From Larkinella soli (lineage in GTDB: Bacteria > Bacteroidota > Bacteroidia > Cytophagales > Spirosomataceae): 64,000 bases of DNA. Below are positions 49,909-59,021 of the stretch, piece by piece. The stretch lies in the NCBI RefSeq assembly GCF_003703975.1, contig NZ_QTJY01000002.1, forward strand, positions 434,001 to 498,000, in the 5' to 3' direction. The notes beneath the pieces were generated by a model. The model worked only from the letters and a program-made list of their open reading frames with translations, was not told the DNA's origin and ran no database searches. How positions within the stretch are numbered: the first letter of the stretch is position 1; every line of letters starts with the position of its first letter. Both the position numbers and the translations under genes were made by a program.

Positions 49909-50799
49909 TTACAGTTTAAACAGATACAGTACGCCAACCTGGTAGCTGGTGCTTTGTCCTACATTCCGTCCGCCGACGACGTATCCGACCCGGGCGCTGA
50001 GCCCGATGTTGCGGGGTTGCACCTTCCCGTACCAGCCGACCGAGGTGGCCTGCATATTATTGGTCGGGAAGGGCATGTCGTTCCGGCGGATATGATCGCC
50101 ACTCGTGCAGGCGGTCCGTTCGACCCAGACTTCGGTCTGCCACATCTTCCGCAGAATTCCGAGACGACCGCCCAGATCGAAGGCGTTGGGCATCCGGACC
50201 TCATCCGTATTGTACAACCGGTCGTTGGCCTGGTAGGCGTCGCGGTCGAGTTTGATGTTGCTCCGCCAGATGTAGCTGCCGTGGCCCGTCACGTACAGGC
50301 CCGTGGCCGGGTGTTTGTAGTTGGCCACCAGCCGCCCCATGGCGGTGCGGCACTGCAGGCCGATCGACATCGGCAGAAAATCCGGCACGTAGTTGCCGAC
50401 CGGCAGGGAAGCCCCGGCAACGGCATTCAGCGAAAATCCTTTCCAGGCTACCACTTTGTATTTCAGCCACCCGGACAGGTCCTGGAACCCTTTCTGGCCC
50501 ATCAGGTTACCGGCCGAGGTTTGAGTCCAGACGTAGGGCAGAGCCAGAATCACGTTCAGGCGGTTGGTGATCCCGATCGCGGGCATCAGCATGACGTTCT
50601 GGGTCGTGTGCGTGCCGATATTCAGATTTTCGCGCTTCAGGGAGTTTTCCCAGTACTGGTCCCAGGTGCTGCGGCCATACATACCCGCGACGCAGACGGA
50701 GCCTTTGCCCATATAAATGGCGTCGTGGGGCATCTGGGCGCGTGCTGCCAGCGGCAGCAACAGGGCAATAGCTACAAGGTATCGAATGGATTGATTCAT
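49909..50799 (-). CDS. Outer-membrane transporter-like barrel protein
   Basis: 296 residues: signal peptide MNQSIRYLVAIALLLPLAARAQ, then amphipathic strands (NRLNVILALPYVWTQT, FSLNAVAGASLPVGNYV, LGGRLGILRKMWQTEVWVERT, IGLSARVGYVVGG) and a C-terminus ...YQVGVLYLFKL. LPVGNYVPDFLPMSIGLQCR is the sort of motif seen in FadL/phenol-degradation-type meta-pathway barrels. The next gene downstream, 12 bp away, is the haloperoxidase-like lipoprotein, so the two may be one unit. Confidence 0.7.
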   Translation of the reverse strand: MNQSIRYLVAIALLLPLAARAQMPHDAIYMGKGSVCVAGMYGRSTWDQYWENSLKRENLNIGTHTTQNVMLMPAIGITNRLNVILALPYVWTQTSAGNLMGQKGFQDLSGWLKYKVVAWKGFSLNAVAGASLPVGNYVPDFLPMSIGLQCRTAMGRLVANYKHPATGLYVTGHGSYIWRSNIKLDRDAYQANDRLYNTDEVRMPNAFDLGGRLGILRKMWQTEVWVERTACTSGDHIRRNDMPFPTNNMQATSVGWYGKVQPRNIGLSARVGYVVGGRNVGQSTSYQVGVLYLFKL

Positions 50800-50890
50800 T
50801 TCCGTTTACAAGAAAAGGTAGGTAACGGAGGGGCTTTCTTCGGCCCCTCCTTTCGGCAGATAGCGGTAAATGGCTGAGGCAACGCGATTT

Positions 50891-52012
50891 TCAGAACCAG
50901 CGGCTCAGTGAGACGGAGATCAGGTAATCGGCGAAGGCGGCATCCCCGTGGCGCTGGCCGGTGGGGTCCTGGAGGTCGGAGTAGCTCTTGATCCGGTTGC
51001 GGTAGAGGGCGACCGGAACGGTGACGGCCCCGGAGAACTTACCCCGCATGTAGGACAGACCCGGCTCGACCGAAACGATATAACCCGGACGACGGAAGCC
51101 TTTGCTGCCGCCGAAGGCGTCATGGGCCGGAACCCCCTCCACGCGACCGCCGAGCATGACGGCCAGACCCGGTATGAAGTGGAGCGACTGGCTCAGTCCG
51201 ACGCGGGCCGCAAACTGGTCGGCCACGGAGAATTTACCGGTGATCGGGTCCTGGGTCGTGGCTTCCGGGCTCCGGACGACGTTGTTCGTTTCGCGGGGAT
51301 TAAACAGGTAATACCCGTTAAAATAAGCGGTCAGGTGGCTGGTCAGCTGGGCGTACCCCTGCCCTTCCAGGCTGAAGCCGACTCCGCCGTCACCAAGCTG
51401 GATGGACTGGTCTACGGGCTTGTTGATGACGTAATCCCGCTTCTCCTTGTCGAGCTTGTGGAAATCGCCTTTCACGCCCGGGTTGCCGGTCGGAAGTTTG
51501 ATGCCGGCGCCGATCGCCATGTTGAATTTAGGCAGCTTCACCGGGTTGATGAGCCAGTAATTCCCGGAAATCCGGAGATCGCCGATGCCCTGGGAATAGG
51601 TATGAAACCGCTTCTGCTCCGGGTTGGCCGAGACGGCGTTACCGTAGTGTTCATAGAGCGACGAACGGTCGTTGTACTGGATCGGCAGATTGACCGAAAA
51701 GGATAGCCGTGGGGAGGCCAGATAGGTGATGCCCAGATCGACGGCGTGCGAAAGGTTGATCACCTCGGTATTCTGTTCGAGTCGTTCCTTCTGCTCGACG
51801 TCGCCCTTGTAATGCCGGAACGACCGGAAGTAGCGGTACCCCATGTTTACCTGCCAGTGGCCGGCCCGCTGTTTGAAGAAGTCGGCCGAAGAGACCGTTC
51901 CCGGTGCCGCACTGCTCATGTGCCGAACGGCCACGCAGCCCTGGGCCGACGCCTGGGTATAGAGAATGGTCAGGCATAAACCTGCCAGTAAAAACCGGTA
52001 AATCGTTTTCAT
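50891..52012 (-). CDS. Outer-membrane barrel protein, transporter-like
   Basis: 373 residues: signal peptide ending AQGCVAVRH, then regular strands, including HWQVNMGYRYFRSFRHYKG, SPRLSFSVNLPIQYNDRSS, IGAGIKLPTGNPG and AAFADYLISVSLSRWF at the end, with the typical terminal Phe of outer-membrane barrels. It shares the GxxLPxGN-type strand with the barrel encoded downstream, so the two may be related paralogues. No metal or sugar motif recognised. A hairpin (50827-50850) lies between the two genes. Confidence 0.7.
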   Translation of the reverse strand: MKTIYRFLLAGLCLTILYTQASAQGCVAVRHMSSAAPGTVSSADFFKQRAGHWQVNMGYRYFRSFRHYKGDVEQKERLEQNTEVINLSHAVDLGITYLASPRLSFSVNLPIQYNDRSSLYEHYGNAVSANPEQKRFHTYSQGIGDLRISGNYWLINPVKLPKFNMAIGAGIKLPTGNPGVKGDFHKLDKEKRDYVINKPVDQSIQLGDGGVGFSLEGQGYAQLTSHLTAYFNGYYLFNPRETNNVVRSPEATTQDPITGKFSVADQFAARVGLSQSLHFIPGLAVMLGGRVEGVPAHDAFGGSKGFRRPGYIVSVEPGLSYMRGKFSGAVTVPVALYRNRIKSYSDLQDPTGQRHGDAAFADYLISVSLSRWF

Positions 52013-52125
52013 CTTTAATCTTGACTTATCCTGAAAAAGAAACCTTGAGATTGATTAGGTAGAATACACCAGTCCTCTACGATTTCATGGAATCATAGGA
52101 CCCGGAGCAGGGATAAAGCAGGAAA

Positions 52126-52674
52126 TCAAAGAGAATTTTCGGGGGGAGGGGAAAATACCGGCAGATACCGGGTCATCAGGTGCGAGGCCATGGTGGGAAA
52201 CCGTCCCTTTTCCGTCCAGTCGAATAAAAAGAACCAGACGCAGGTACGGGTAGTCGGAAAGTACTCTTTCAGAAGGAGTTTCAGAAGATTATTGGCTTTC
52301 CTGGCCGACTCGGAGGTGCTTCCGGCAAACTGTTCCTTCACAAAAGAAAGCAGATCCTTCTGCCAGAAGGATTTCGCCTTATTGACGTAGCCCGTGATGT
52401 GCAGGGTATCGCCGGAAACGTCCAGATTGACGATTTCATAAAAGCTGCCCCGGTATTTGAAGCCCTCCTGTTTCTGCTGGGTCAGAATGGCTTCGTTCGG
52501 GTGTTTCTGAAGCGGAATATGAAACTCGACCATGTGGTCGACCGACGAAAAAACGGTCAGCCGTTCGGACAATTCGTGCTGTTCCTGCCACCGGACGCTC
52601 AGGAGCACCAGCAGAGGCCCCAGCATCTGGTAAAGCAACAGAACGAATAAACCGAAGGAAATAAGCCGTTTCAC
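52126..52674 (-). CDS. Membrane-anchored protein, unknown function
   Basis: 182 residues from a GTG at 52674 (KRLISFGLFVLLLYQMLGPL). A TTG at 52692 is also in frame, but the promoter box at 52701-52708 would start the RNA only a few bases before it, so the GTG is preferred. One N-terminal membrane helix (about 2-25), then a mixed domain with a His/Phe-rich strand (DHMVEFHIPLQKHP) and YEIVNLDVSGDTLHITGYVNK. First gene of the minus-strand series that continues into the two barrels. No family recognised. Confidence 0.6.
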   Translation of the reverse strand: MKRLISFGLFVLLLYQMLGPLLVLLSVRWQEQHELSERLTVFSSVDHMVEFHIPLQKHPNEAILTQQKQEGFKYRGSFYEIVNLDVSGDTLHITGYVNKAKSFWQKDLLSFVKEQFAGSTSESARKANNLLKLLLKEYFPTTRTCVWFFLFDWTEKGRFPTMASHLMTRYLPVFSPPPENSL

Positions 52675-52700
52675 AAACCGTCTCTTTGACAAAAATTACT

Positions 52701-52730
52701 CAAATATAGGCATTACTTAAAATGTTTCAA
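52701..52730 (-). promoter_or_regulatory. Promoter of the 52.1-52.7 kb gene
   Basis: On the minus strand TTG (52728-52730), a 19-base spacer and a perfect -7 box TATATTTG (52701-52708). It is among the best matches in the window. Confidence 0.7.
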
Positions 52731-52765
52731 CTTCTTCACCACAATTTAATGTTAGCTCTGGCCGC

Positions 52766-54229
52766 TCAGGCCGCCACCGGCTGGGCCACGGTGGTTTTCC
52801 GGGAAACCGCCCAGAGGCCGAGATACGTAAACAGCCCATTGAGAACCAGCCGCTCGAAGCCGAACTGGTAGCCGTTGAACCACTCGGCCGAGTGGTTGTT
52901 CACATAGAGCGTCAGAAGGGGCGAAGCCAGGCAGATGAAGGGCACCCAGCCGTCGCGGACGGGCCGCTTCGTAAACAGACCGAAGGCATACAGGCCCAGC
53001 AGCGGCCCGTAGGTGTACCCCGCCAGGTCGAAGACCGCCGTGATGACGTCCTGGCTGTTCAGGCGGTTAAAGAGGATGATGACTACATAAAACAGCACCG
53101 AGAACCCGATGTGTACCCAGTGTTTGATCCGGGCCCGCTCCGTTTCCGGGCGGTTTTCGACGTTCATGAAGTCAATGCAGAACGAGGTGGTCAGGGCCGT
53201 CAGGGCCGAGTCGGAACTGGCGTAGGTGGCGGCCGTGATGCCCAGCAGGAAGGTGATCCCGACGACCATCCCGAAATGGTTCAGGGCCAGCATCGGGTAC
53301 AGATCGTCGGTTTTGGCCGGGATGGCGATGCCTTTCGTATTGGCATAGACGTACAGCAGCGTACCGAGCGACAGGAACAGAAAGTTGACGAACGTCAGCG
53401 TGATCGTGAACCAGAACATATTCTTCTGGGCTTCGCCGATGTTCTTGCAGGTCAGGTTTTTCTGCATCAGGTCCTGGTCCAGGCCGGTCATGACGATGGC
53501 GATGAACGCGCCGGAGATAAACTGCTTGAAGAAGTTTTTCGGATCGTTGGCGTCCCAGAAGAATATCTGGGAATAACTGCTGTTCCGGACGGTGGAAACC
53601 ATCTCCCCGAACGAAAAGCCCAGCTGTCGGGAGATCAGAAAAATGGTCAGGATGACGGCCGTCACCAGAAAAGTAGTCTGGAGGGTATCAGTGACGATGA
53701 TGGTTTTGACGCCCCCTTTGAAGGTATACAGCCAGATGAGCAGGATCGTAATGGCGACCGACACCTCGAACGGCACGCCGAAGCTGTTGAAAATGGCAAT
53801 CTGAAGGACACCCGCAGCTACGTACAGCCGCACGGCCGAACCGACCGTCCGTGCCAGCAGGAAGAACCCCGCCCCGGCTTTATACGACCAGAATCCAAAC
53901 CGCTTTTCCAGATACCCGTAGATCGAAATCAGGTTCATCCGGTAATAGAGCGGCATCAGCACCGTTCCGATCACATAATAGCCGACGATGTAGCCCAGCA
54001 CCACCTGGAAGTAGGAAAAGGCCTTGGGGCCGACCGCGCCGGGCACCGAGATGAAGGTGACGCCCGACAGTGAGGTGCCGATCATGGCGAAGGCCACCAG
54101 GTACCAGGGCGACTGCCGGTTGGCCGTAAAAAACGTATTCGTGTCGGCCCCCCGGGACGTGTACCAGGAAACCAGGATCAGCATACCGAAGTAGGCGATC
54201 AGAATGGCTAAGGCAATATTGGGATTCAT
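52766..54229 (-). CDS. Sodium:solute symporter family transporter
   Basis: 487 residues, about 13 membrane helices, SSS family. Opening NIALAILIAYFGMLILVSWYTSRGADTNTFF and RQSPWYLVAFAMIGTSLSGVTFISVPG are typical; GLDQDLMQKNLTCKN in the middle is the SSS loop signature. Substrate cannot be read (sugar, sialic acid, amino acid and others use this family). Divergent from clpS. No metabolic partner gene adjacent. Confidence 0.9.
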   Translation of the reverse strand: MNPNIALAILIAYFGMLILVSWYTSRGADTNTFFTANRQSPWYLVAFAMIGTSLSGVTFISVPGAVGPKAFSYFQVVLGYIVGYYVIGTVLMPLYYRMNLISIYGYLEKRFGFWSYKAGAGFFLLARTVGSAVRLYVAAGVLQIAIFNSFGVPFEVSVAITILLIWLYTFKGGVKTIIVTDTLQTTFLVTAVILTIFLISRQLGFSFGEMVSTVRNSSYSQIFFWDANDPKNFFKQFISGAFIAIVMTGLDQDLMQKNLTCKNIGEAQKNMFWFTITLTFVNFLFLSLGTLLYVYANTKGIAIPAKTDDLYPMLALNHFGMVVGITFLLGITAATYASSDSALTALTTSFCIDFMNVENRPETERARIKHWVHIGFSVLFYVVIILFNRLNSQDVITAVFDLAGYTYGPLLGLYAFGLFTKRPVRDGWVPFICLASPLLTLYVNNHSAEWFNGYQFGFERLVLNGLFTYLGLWAVSRKTTVAQPVAA

Positions 54230-54308
54230 TCGGTTACAGGCAACTTTTTAGTCCGCAGCCCGGTTGTTTAAATGGTGGTTACGGCTTCCGAAAACCGCCG
54301 GAATTTCG

Positions 54309-54316
54309 TAAATTTG
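54309..54316 (+). promoter_or_regulatory. -7 box of clpS-recR
   Basis: TAAATTTG, a perfect TAnnTTTG match, 26 bp before the clpS ATG. The -33 side shows only TTC at a 22-base spacing. Confidence 0.55.
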
Positions 54317-54341
54317 CTAAACAAACAAGAATTTTCGTGGA

Positions 54342-54620
54342 ATGCAACCGTTCGAGGAAAACGACGTAGAGGTGCTGGAAGAAGTCGTTGACATCGACCT
54401 CTATAGCCTGGTGGTCTTCAATGACGAAGTCAATACGTTCGACTACGTGATCAACACGCTTATGGAAGTCTGTGAGCACTCTCCCGAGCAGGCGGAGCAA
54501 TGTACCCTCATTATCCATTACAAGGGCAAGTGCGCCGTCAAGAATGGTTCCTGGGAAGAACTTGTCCCCAAACGAAATGAAATCTGCCGGCGCGGCATCT
54601 CCGCCGAGGTCCTGAAATAG
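54342..54620 (+). CDS. clpS: ClpS adaptor of ClpAP/ClpCP
   Basis: 92 residues. N-end-rule pocket signatures YSLVVFNDEVNTFDYVINTL, EVCEHSPEQAEQCTLIIHYKGKC and the C-terminal VLK are all present. It delivers proteins with destabilising N-terminal residues to the Clp ATPase. The N-terminal acidic extension (EENDVEVLEEVVDID) is typical of Bacteroidota ClpS. recR starts 35 bp downstream. Confidence 0.96.
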   Translation: MQPFEENDVEVLEEVVDIDLYSLVVFNDEVNTFDYVINTLMEVCEHSPEQAEQCTLIIHYKGKCAVKNGSWEELVPKRNEICRRGISAEVLK

Positions 54621-54655
54621 GCCTTCATCATTCACCATCAAACAACCGATTCACC

Positions 54656-55267
54656 TTGGAGTTTCCTTCCAAACTGATAGAAGACGCGGTCAACGAGGTG
54701 GCCAAACTGCCGGGGATCGGCAAGAAAACCGCCCTGCGGCTGGTTCTTCACCTCCTGAAACGCGACGAAGAACAAACCCAGCGTCTGGCCGAAACGCTGG
54801 TGGCCATGCGCGGGCAGGTCAAGCACTGCCGCAAATGCCACAACCTTTCGGATCATGACGTGTGCAGCATCTGCGCCAGCCACAAACGGGATCATTCGCT
54901 GATCTGCGTCGTGGAAGATACCCGCGACGTACTGGCCATCGAGAATACCGCCCAGTACAAAGGCCTTTACCATGTTCTGGGCGGTATCATCTCCCCCATC
55001 GAAGGCATCGGCCCCGGCGAACTTCACATCGAATCGCTGGTCGATCGCCTGCGCAACCCCGAAGGCGATCCTGTGAAAGAGGTAATTCTGGCTCTCAGCC
55101 CGACCATGGAAGGTGATACGACGGCCTTTTATCTCCAGAAAAAGCTGCGGCCTCTTCAGATCCGGATATCGACCATCGCCCGCGGTGTACCCATCGGCGG
55201 TGACCTCGAATATGCCGACGAAGTAACGCTCGGACGCAGTATCCTGAGCCGGGTTGCCTACGAATAA
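54656..55267 (+). CDS. recR: Recombination protein RecR
   Basis: 203 residues, normal length. N-terminal helix-hairpin-helix LPGIGKKTALRLVLHLL, a zinc finger with CRKC and CSIC, and a Toprim domain with ICVVEDTRDVLAIENT and LSPTMEGDTTAFYL. With RecF/RecO it loads RecA at gaps. The only in-frame start before the conserved MEFPSKLIEDAV is a TTG at 54656; no ATG or GTG lies upstream in frame. Followed by a strong terminator. Confidence 0.97.
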   Translation: MEFPSKLIEDAVNEVAKLPGIGKKTALRLVLHLLKRDEEQTQRLAETLVAMRGQVKHCRKCHNLSDHDVCSICASHKRDHSLICVVEDTRDVLAIENTAQYKGLYHVLGGIISPIEGIGPGELHIESLVDRLRNPEGDPVKEVILALSPTMEGDTTAFYLQKKLRPLQIRISTIARGVPIGGDLEYADEVTLGRSILSRVAYE

Positions 55268-55285
55268 CCGGCAAAAACACAGTTC

Positions 55286-55316
55286 GCCCGCAGACCAACG
55301 GTTTGCGGGCTTTTTT
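55286..55316 (+). terminator. Terminator of clpS-recR
   Basis: GCCCGCA (55286-55292) pairs with TGCGGGC (55304-55310), followed by TTTTTTG. Confidence 0.92.
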
Positions 55317-55381
55317 GTGAAGGGCCGGCTTGCCTTCCTCGCCTTCCGTCGGTACCTTTCCTGACCCTGAACAACCGACGC

Positions 55382-56911
55382 ATGAAGAAGTACGCCCTTT
55401 CGCTCCTGTTTTTCGCTTTTTTTCTATCTCCCGTCACGTTTGCCCAGACCCCCCCGGCCTTCCTCACCGACAGCCTCGATGCCTACATCGCCCGGGGCAT
55501 GAAGGAATGGGAAATACCGGGTCTGGCCGTCGCCGTCGTCAAGGACGGTAAAGTGGTGGTTTCCAAAGGTTACGGCGTACGGGAAGCCGGAAAGTCCGAA
55601 CTCGTCGATGAGAACACCCTGTTCCTGATTGCCTCCAACACCAAACTGTTTACCGGAACGGCCCTGGCGACGCTGGAAGAAGAGAAAAAACTTTCGCTCA
55701 ACGACAGGGTAACCCGCTATCTGCCCGGCTATGCGCTCTACGACCCCCATGCCACCCAGTTAGTAACCCTCCGCGACCTGCTCTGCCACCGCCTGGGAAC
55801 CAAGACGTTCCAGGGTGACTTCACGTTCTGGGACAGCAACCTGAGCCGCGCCGAAGTGATCCGGCGGATGCGGCTGCTCAAACCGACGGGGCAGTTCCGG
55901 CAGGATTACGGCTACTGCAATTCCGGTTTCGTCACGGCCGGAGAGGTGCTGGCGAAAGTGACGGGGCAACCGTGGGAACAATACGTCGAAAGGCAGATTC
56001 TGAAGCCGCTGGGTATGACCAACACCTACATGCTCACGTCCGGCGTCGCCGACCGTCCCAACGTCGCCCGGCCGTATACGACCAGTTTCGGTCCGCTGAA
56101 CCGCATTCCCTACGACAACGTCGACAATCTCGGCCCGGCGGGCAGCATGGTTTCCTGCGTGAAGGACCTCACCAAATGGCTCCTGATGCAGCTCGACAGC
56201 GGGCGGTACGAAGGAAAGCGGATTCTGCCCTGGTCGGTGATTCAGAAAACCCGCGACGGTAACATTCTGGTCAACAGCCGGGCTTCCCGTCGGTATCCGA
56301 CCCACTTCGCGGCCTACGGTCTGGGGGTGTTCATGACCGACTATAACGGAAAACAGGTCTATTGGCACACCGGCGGAGCGTTCGGTTTCGTGACGAACAC
56401 CTGCTTCGTTCCGGAGGCCGGTTTGGGCATTTCCATCCTGACCAACCAGGACAACCAGAGTTTTTTCGAGGCCCTGCGGTATCAGATTCTGGATGCTTAT
56501 TTGAACGTGCCGTATACCGACCGGAGCCGGACGGCCCGGGCCCTGACGCTGCCCCAGATCAAAGAGGAGAAGGAGCAGGTGGCGGCATTACAGGAACGCG
56601 TGGCCCGCAAAAAGCGGCCTTCGCGGCCCCTGGCGGCCTATGCCGGCACCTACGGCAACGAACTGTACGGCACCATCCGGATTTCGACGGAGGGAGACGC
56701 CTTAAAAGTTACTTTCGAAAATCACCCGACCCTGACCGCCCGGCTCGACTACATGGACGGAGAGGAGTTCCGGTTGACCTATTCGAATCAGGCGTTCGGC
56801 ATCTTCCCGGCCAAATTCACCACCGGCGGAAATGCGGTTGAAGCGGTTGAAATCAAAGCCAGCGACTTCGTCGAGTACGACCCCTACACCTTTACCAAAA
56901 CCGGAAAATGA
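55382..56911 (+). CDS. Exported serine hydrolase, beta-lactamase class C/esterase type
   Basis: 509 residues: signal peptide ending TFAQ, then a penicillin-binding-protein-like domain with nucleophile motif Ser85-Asn-Thr-Lys88 (IASNTKLF), Tyr178-Cys-Asn180 (YGYCNSGF) and HTGGAFGF in the KTG position. A C-terminal domain (about 415-509, AYAGTYGNELYGTIRI...) matches the DUF3471-type extension. Such proteins are mostly esterases or D-aminopeptidase-like, not true beta-lactamases. Its stop codon abuts the stop of the convergent cytochrome gene with no gap. Confidence 0.9.
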   Translation: MKKYALSLLFFAFFLSPVTFAQTPPAFLTDSLDAYIARGMKEWEIPGLAVAVVKDGKVVVSKGYGVREAGKSELVDENTLFLIASNTKLFTGTALATLEEEKKLSLNDRVTRYLPGYALYDPHATQLVTLRDLLCHRLGTKTFQGDFTFWDSNLSRAEVIRRMRLLKPTGQFRQDYGYCNSGFVTAGEVLAKVTGQPWEQYVERQILKPLGMTNTYMLTSGVADRPNVARPYTTSFGPLNRIPYDNVDNLGPAGSMVSCVKDLTKWLLMQLDSGRYEGKRILPWSVIQKTRDGNILVNSRASRRYPTHFAAYGLGVFMTDYNGKQVYWHTGGAFGFVTNTCFVPEAGLGISILTNQDNQSFFEALRYQILDAYLNVPYTDRSRTARALTLPQIKEEKEQVAALQERVARKKRPSRPLAAYAGTYGNELYGTIRISTEGDALKVTFENHPTLTARLDYMDGEEFRLTYSNQAFGIFPAKFTTGGNAVEAVEIKASDFVEYDPYTFTKTGK

Positions 56912-57877
56912 TCACTGCCCGAAACCGGAGGCAATCTCTACCTTGTGTTTCGAGGGTTTGACCGTTTTGAGGTAATCATAGATGGCGCCCAGATCGTCCT
57001 CGGTCATTCCGGCATACATCGACCAGGGCATGACGGTATTGAACCCTTTACCGGTTTCGGGGGCGTTGAACGAGGCCGGGTCATAGGTTTTAAATCGGCG
57101 GATAAAATCCTGGCGGGTCCAGGAGCCGATGCCGGTTTCGGGGTCGGGGGTGATGTTGGCGGTGCGGAGGGTTCCGTTCGCCAGCCGGATTTCGTTGCCC
57201 CCGGCGAAGGGAGCTTTTTTCACCAGTCCGCCCATCGTCCGCCGGGTATGGCAGTCGGCACAGCCCGCCATCGTGACCAGATAACGGCCGTATTCGACGG
57301 TATTGCGGGCCTCCGGCCGGGGCTGGAAATGCGCCTTGTGGGGCATCATCTTCATGGCCAGCCGGATGGGACCGGCGGGTTTTGAGGCCGGCACCGGGTT
57401 GTTCACCGGCTCCAGGGTCCGGAGATAGGCCACGATGGCTTTGGCGTCGGATTCATCCATTCTTCCGTAATTCAGGTAGGGCATCAGCGGAAACAGCGGC
57501 TTTCCGTTCTTCGACACGCCCGTGGTCATGGCCAGCAGCACCTCCGAATCCGACCAGTCCTTCAGCGCGAAAGGCGTTATATTTTTGGCGTAATAAGTGC
57601 CGGGAAGGCCGAAATTCTTTCCAAACTCCTCGCCCCCGCCCCCCAGCGTTCCGGGCACCAGCGGCCCCGCCAGCCGCGTGTAGTCGCGTCGGGAATGGCA
57701 GTCCATACAGACCGCCACATGGTTGGCGAGATACCGCCCCCGCTCCATCCGGGCGGGTGAGTTTTCCAAGGATATGGTTTGAATCCGGCCGGTTTGGGGG
57801 GAATAGGCTTTCGGACGAACGCAGCAGGCAAGAACGACCGGCAGAGCAAACGCCGTCAGAAGAAAGATTCGGTTCAT
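56912..57877 (-). CDS. Exported diheme c-type cytochrome
   Basis: 321 residues from the ATG at 57877 (MNRIFLLTAFALPVVLACC), a signal with a possible lipobox LACC. Two heme sites: CMDCH near residue 58 and CADCH near residue 201. Two cytochrome c modules with ARMERGRYLANHVAVCMDCHS and NTVEYGRYLVTMAGCADCHT, so the halves are internally related. This is the alcohol/gluconate-dehydrogenase cytochrome subunit type, but no dehydrogenase lies beside it. Likely periplasmic electron carrier anchored to the membrane. Confidence 0.88.
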   Translation of the reverse strand: MNRIFLLTAFALPVVLACCVRPKAYSPQTGRIQTISLENSPARMERGRYLANHVAVCMDCHSRRDYTRLAGPLVPGTLGGGGEEFGKNFGLPGTYYAKNITPFALKDWSDSEVLLAMTTGVSKNGKPLFPLMPYLNYGRMDESDAKAIVAYLRTLEPVNNPVPASKPAGPIRLAMKMMPHKAHFQPRPEARNTVEYGRYLVTMAGCADCHTRRTMGGLVKKAPFAGGNEIRLANGTLRTANITPDPETGIGSWTRQDFIRRFKTYDPASFNAPETGKGFNTVMPWSMYAGMTEDDLGAIYDYLKTVKPSKHKVEIASGFGQ

Positions 57878-58138
57878 TGGATCAGGTTGTTGTTTACCGC
57901 AATCAGGAGGCCCAAAGATAGACAATGGCGCTGCTCCGACGGCAGAGAGGCCCTTTGCTTTGAGTAAACGGAAAGCCGCCGGGCGAGTACCATTTTCTTC
58001 GCTTCCTGAATTCCGGCGATTCTGCTTCCGTACGGGCGTAATTTCACGGAAAAACTCGCTTTATTTGCCTTACTGAAAACCGCACACCCGCAAACGGTTT
58101 TCCATCGAACCGACCATTTACATTAAACCATTCAGAAC

Positions 58139-58849
58139 ATGAATCGCAGTGAGTTTTTAAAACTGGCATTTGGTAGCGCCCTGAGCCTGAAAGCCCTTCA
58201 GTCGTCCGCCTTCGGGGCACCTTCCCAGGCCGAAGGCCCGTTCAAGTTACCGCCCCTACCCTATGACTCTGGTGCCCTGGAACCCTATATCGACAAGCAG
58301 ACGATGGAAATCCACCACGGGAAACACCATAAGGCGTATGTCGATAACCTCAACAAGGCCGTCTCCGGCGGGGCCATGGCCTCACTCTCGATCGATGAAC
58401 TGGTGAGAAAAATTGACGCCGGCACCCCAGCGGCCATCCGCAACAACGGGGGCGGCCACTGGAACCATACGTTTTTCTGGAACATCCTGGGCGCGGGCTC
58501 CGGCAAACAGCCGTCCGGCAACCTGGCCGAGGCCCTCAATAAAAAATACGGCTCCTTCGACAAGTTCAAGGAGGAATTCGGCAAGGCGGCCGCCGGTCGT
58601 TTCGGCTCCGGCTGGGCGTGGCTGATCGTCAGCGGCCGCGACGTGGATATCGTCTCGACACCGAACCAGGACAACCCCCTGATGGCCCTGGCCGAGAAGA
58701 AAGGCACGCCGGTGCTGGGCCTCGACGTTTGGGAACACGCCTACTATCTGAAATACCAGAACCGCCGTCCGGAATACGTAACCGCCTTCTGGAACGTCGT
58801 CAACTGGAACAAAGTCAACGAGTTATACAATGCCGCCGTGAAGGCTTGA
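58139..58849 (+). CDS. Exported Fe/Mn superoxide dismutase
   Basis: 236 residues. Unlike housekeeping SODs it starts with about 30 extra residues ([20 protein letters not shown]...) resembling an export signal. The SOD core has metal ligands in [27 protein letters not shown] and [20 protein letters not shown]. Converts superoxide to peroxide outside the cytoplasm. Iron versus manganese is not obvious. The N-terminus has a single Arg, so Tat export is not supported by a twin-Arg motif. Confidence 0.93.
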   Translation: MNRSEFLKLAFGSALSLKALQSSAFGAPSQAEGPFKLPPLPYDSGALEPYIDKQTMEIHHGKHHKAYVDNLNKAVSGGAMASLSIDELVRKIDAGTPAAIRNNGGGHWNHTFFWNILGAGSGKQPSGNLAEALNKKYGSFDKFKEEFGKAAAGRFGSGWAWLIVSGRDVDIVSTPNQDNPLMALAEKKGTPVLGLDVWEHAYYLKYQNRRPEYVTAFWNVVNWNKVNELYNAAVKA

Positions 58850-58857
58850 CGGGAGGC

Positions 58858-58964
58858 TGAACCACCCCCCTGCCCCCTCCTTACCAAGGAGGGGGTGGCT
58901 TCGCCGGTTTTGAATCTGGCAGCGCACTCCCCTCCTTGACAAGGAGGGGGTCGGGGGTGGTTCA
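58858..58964. repeat. Extragenic inverted-repeat element
   Basis: Terminal arms TGAACCACCCCC (58858-58869) and GGGGGTGGTTCA (58953-58964) are inverted copies; inside are CCCCCTCCTT-ACC-AAGGAGGGGG and CCCCTCCTT-GAC-AAGGAGGGGG, each a hairpin. No ORF. It looks like a small non-autonomous repeat between the SOD and oxygenase genes and may stop transcription. Confidence 0.6.
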
Positions 58965-59021
58965 CCTTTTTCTCTAAATTACTATCTTCGCGCCCAGAAA
59001 TTGCAAACGACATCAACAACC

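Noticed and set aside
48559-50877. A 772-codon open frame on the plus strand opposite the haloperoxidase-like and barrel genes
   Set aside because: Antisense by-product: it spans two real genes and their gap and has a Gly/Arg/Val/His composition with no recognisable fold.
55382-56911. Serine hydrolase as an antibiotic-resistance beta-lactamase
   Set aside because: The SxxK/YxN motifs are shared by esterases and peptidases; the DUF3471-like C-terminal domain and generic context give no support for resistance.
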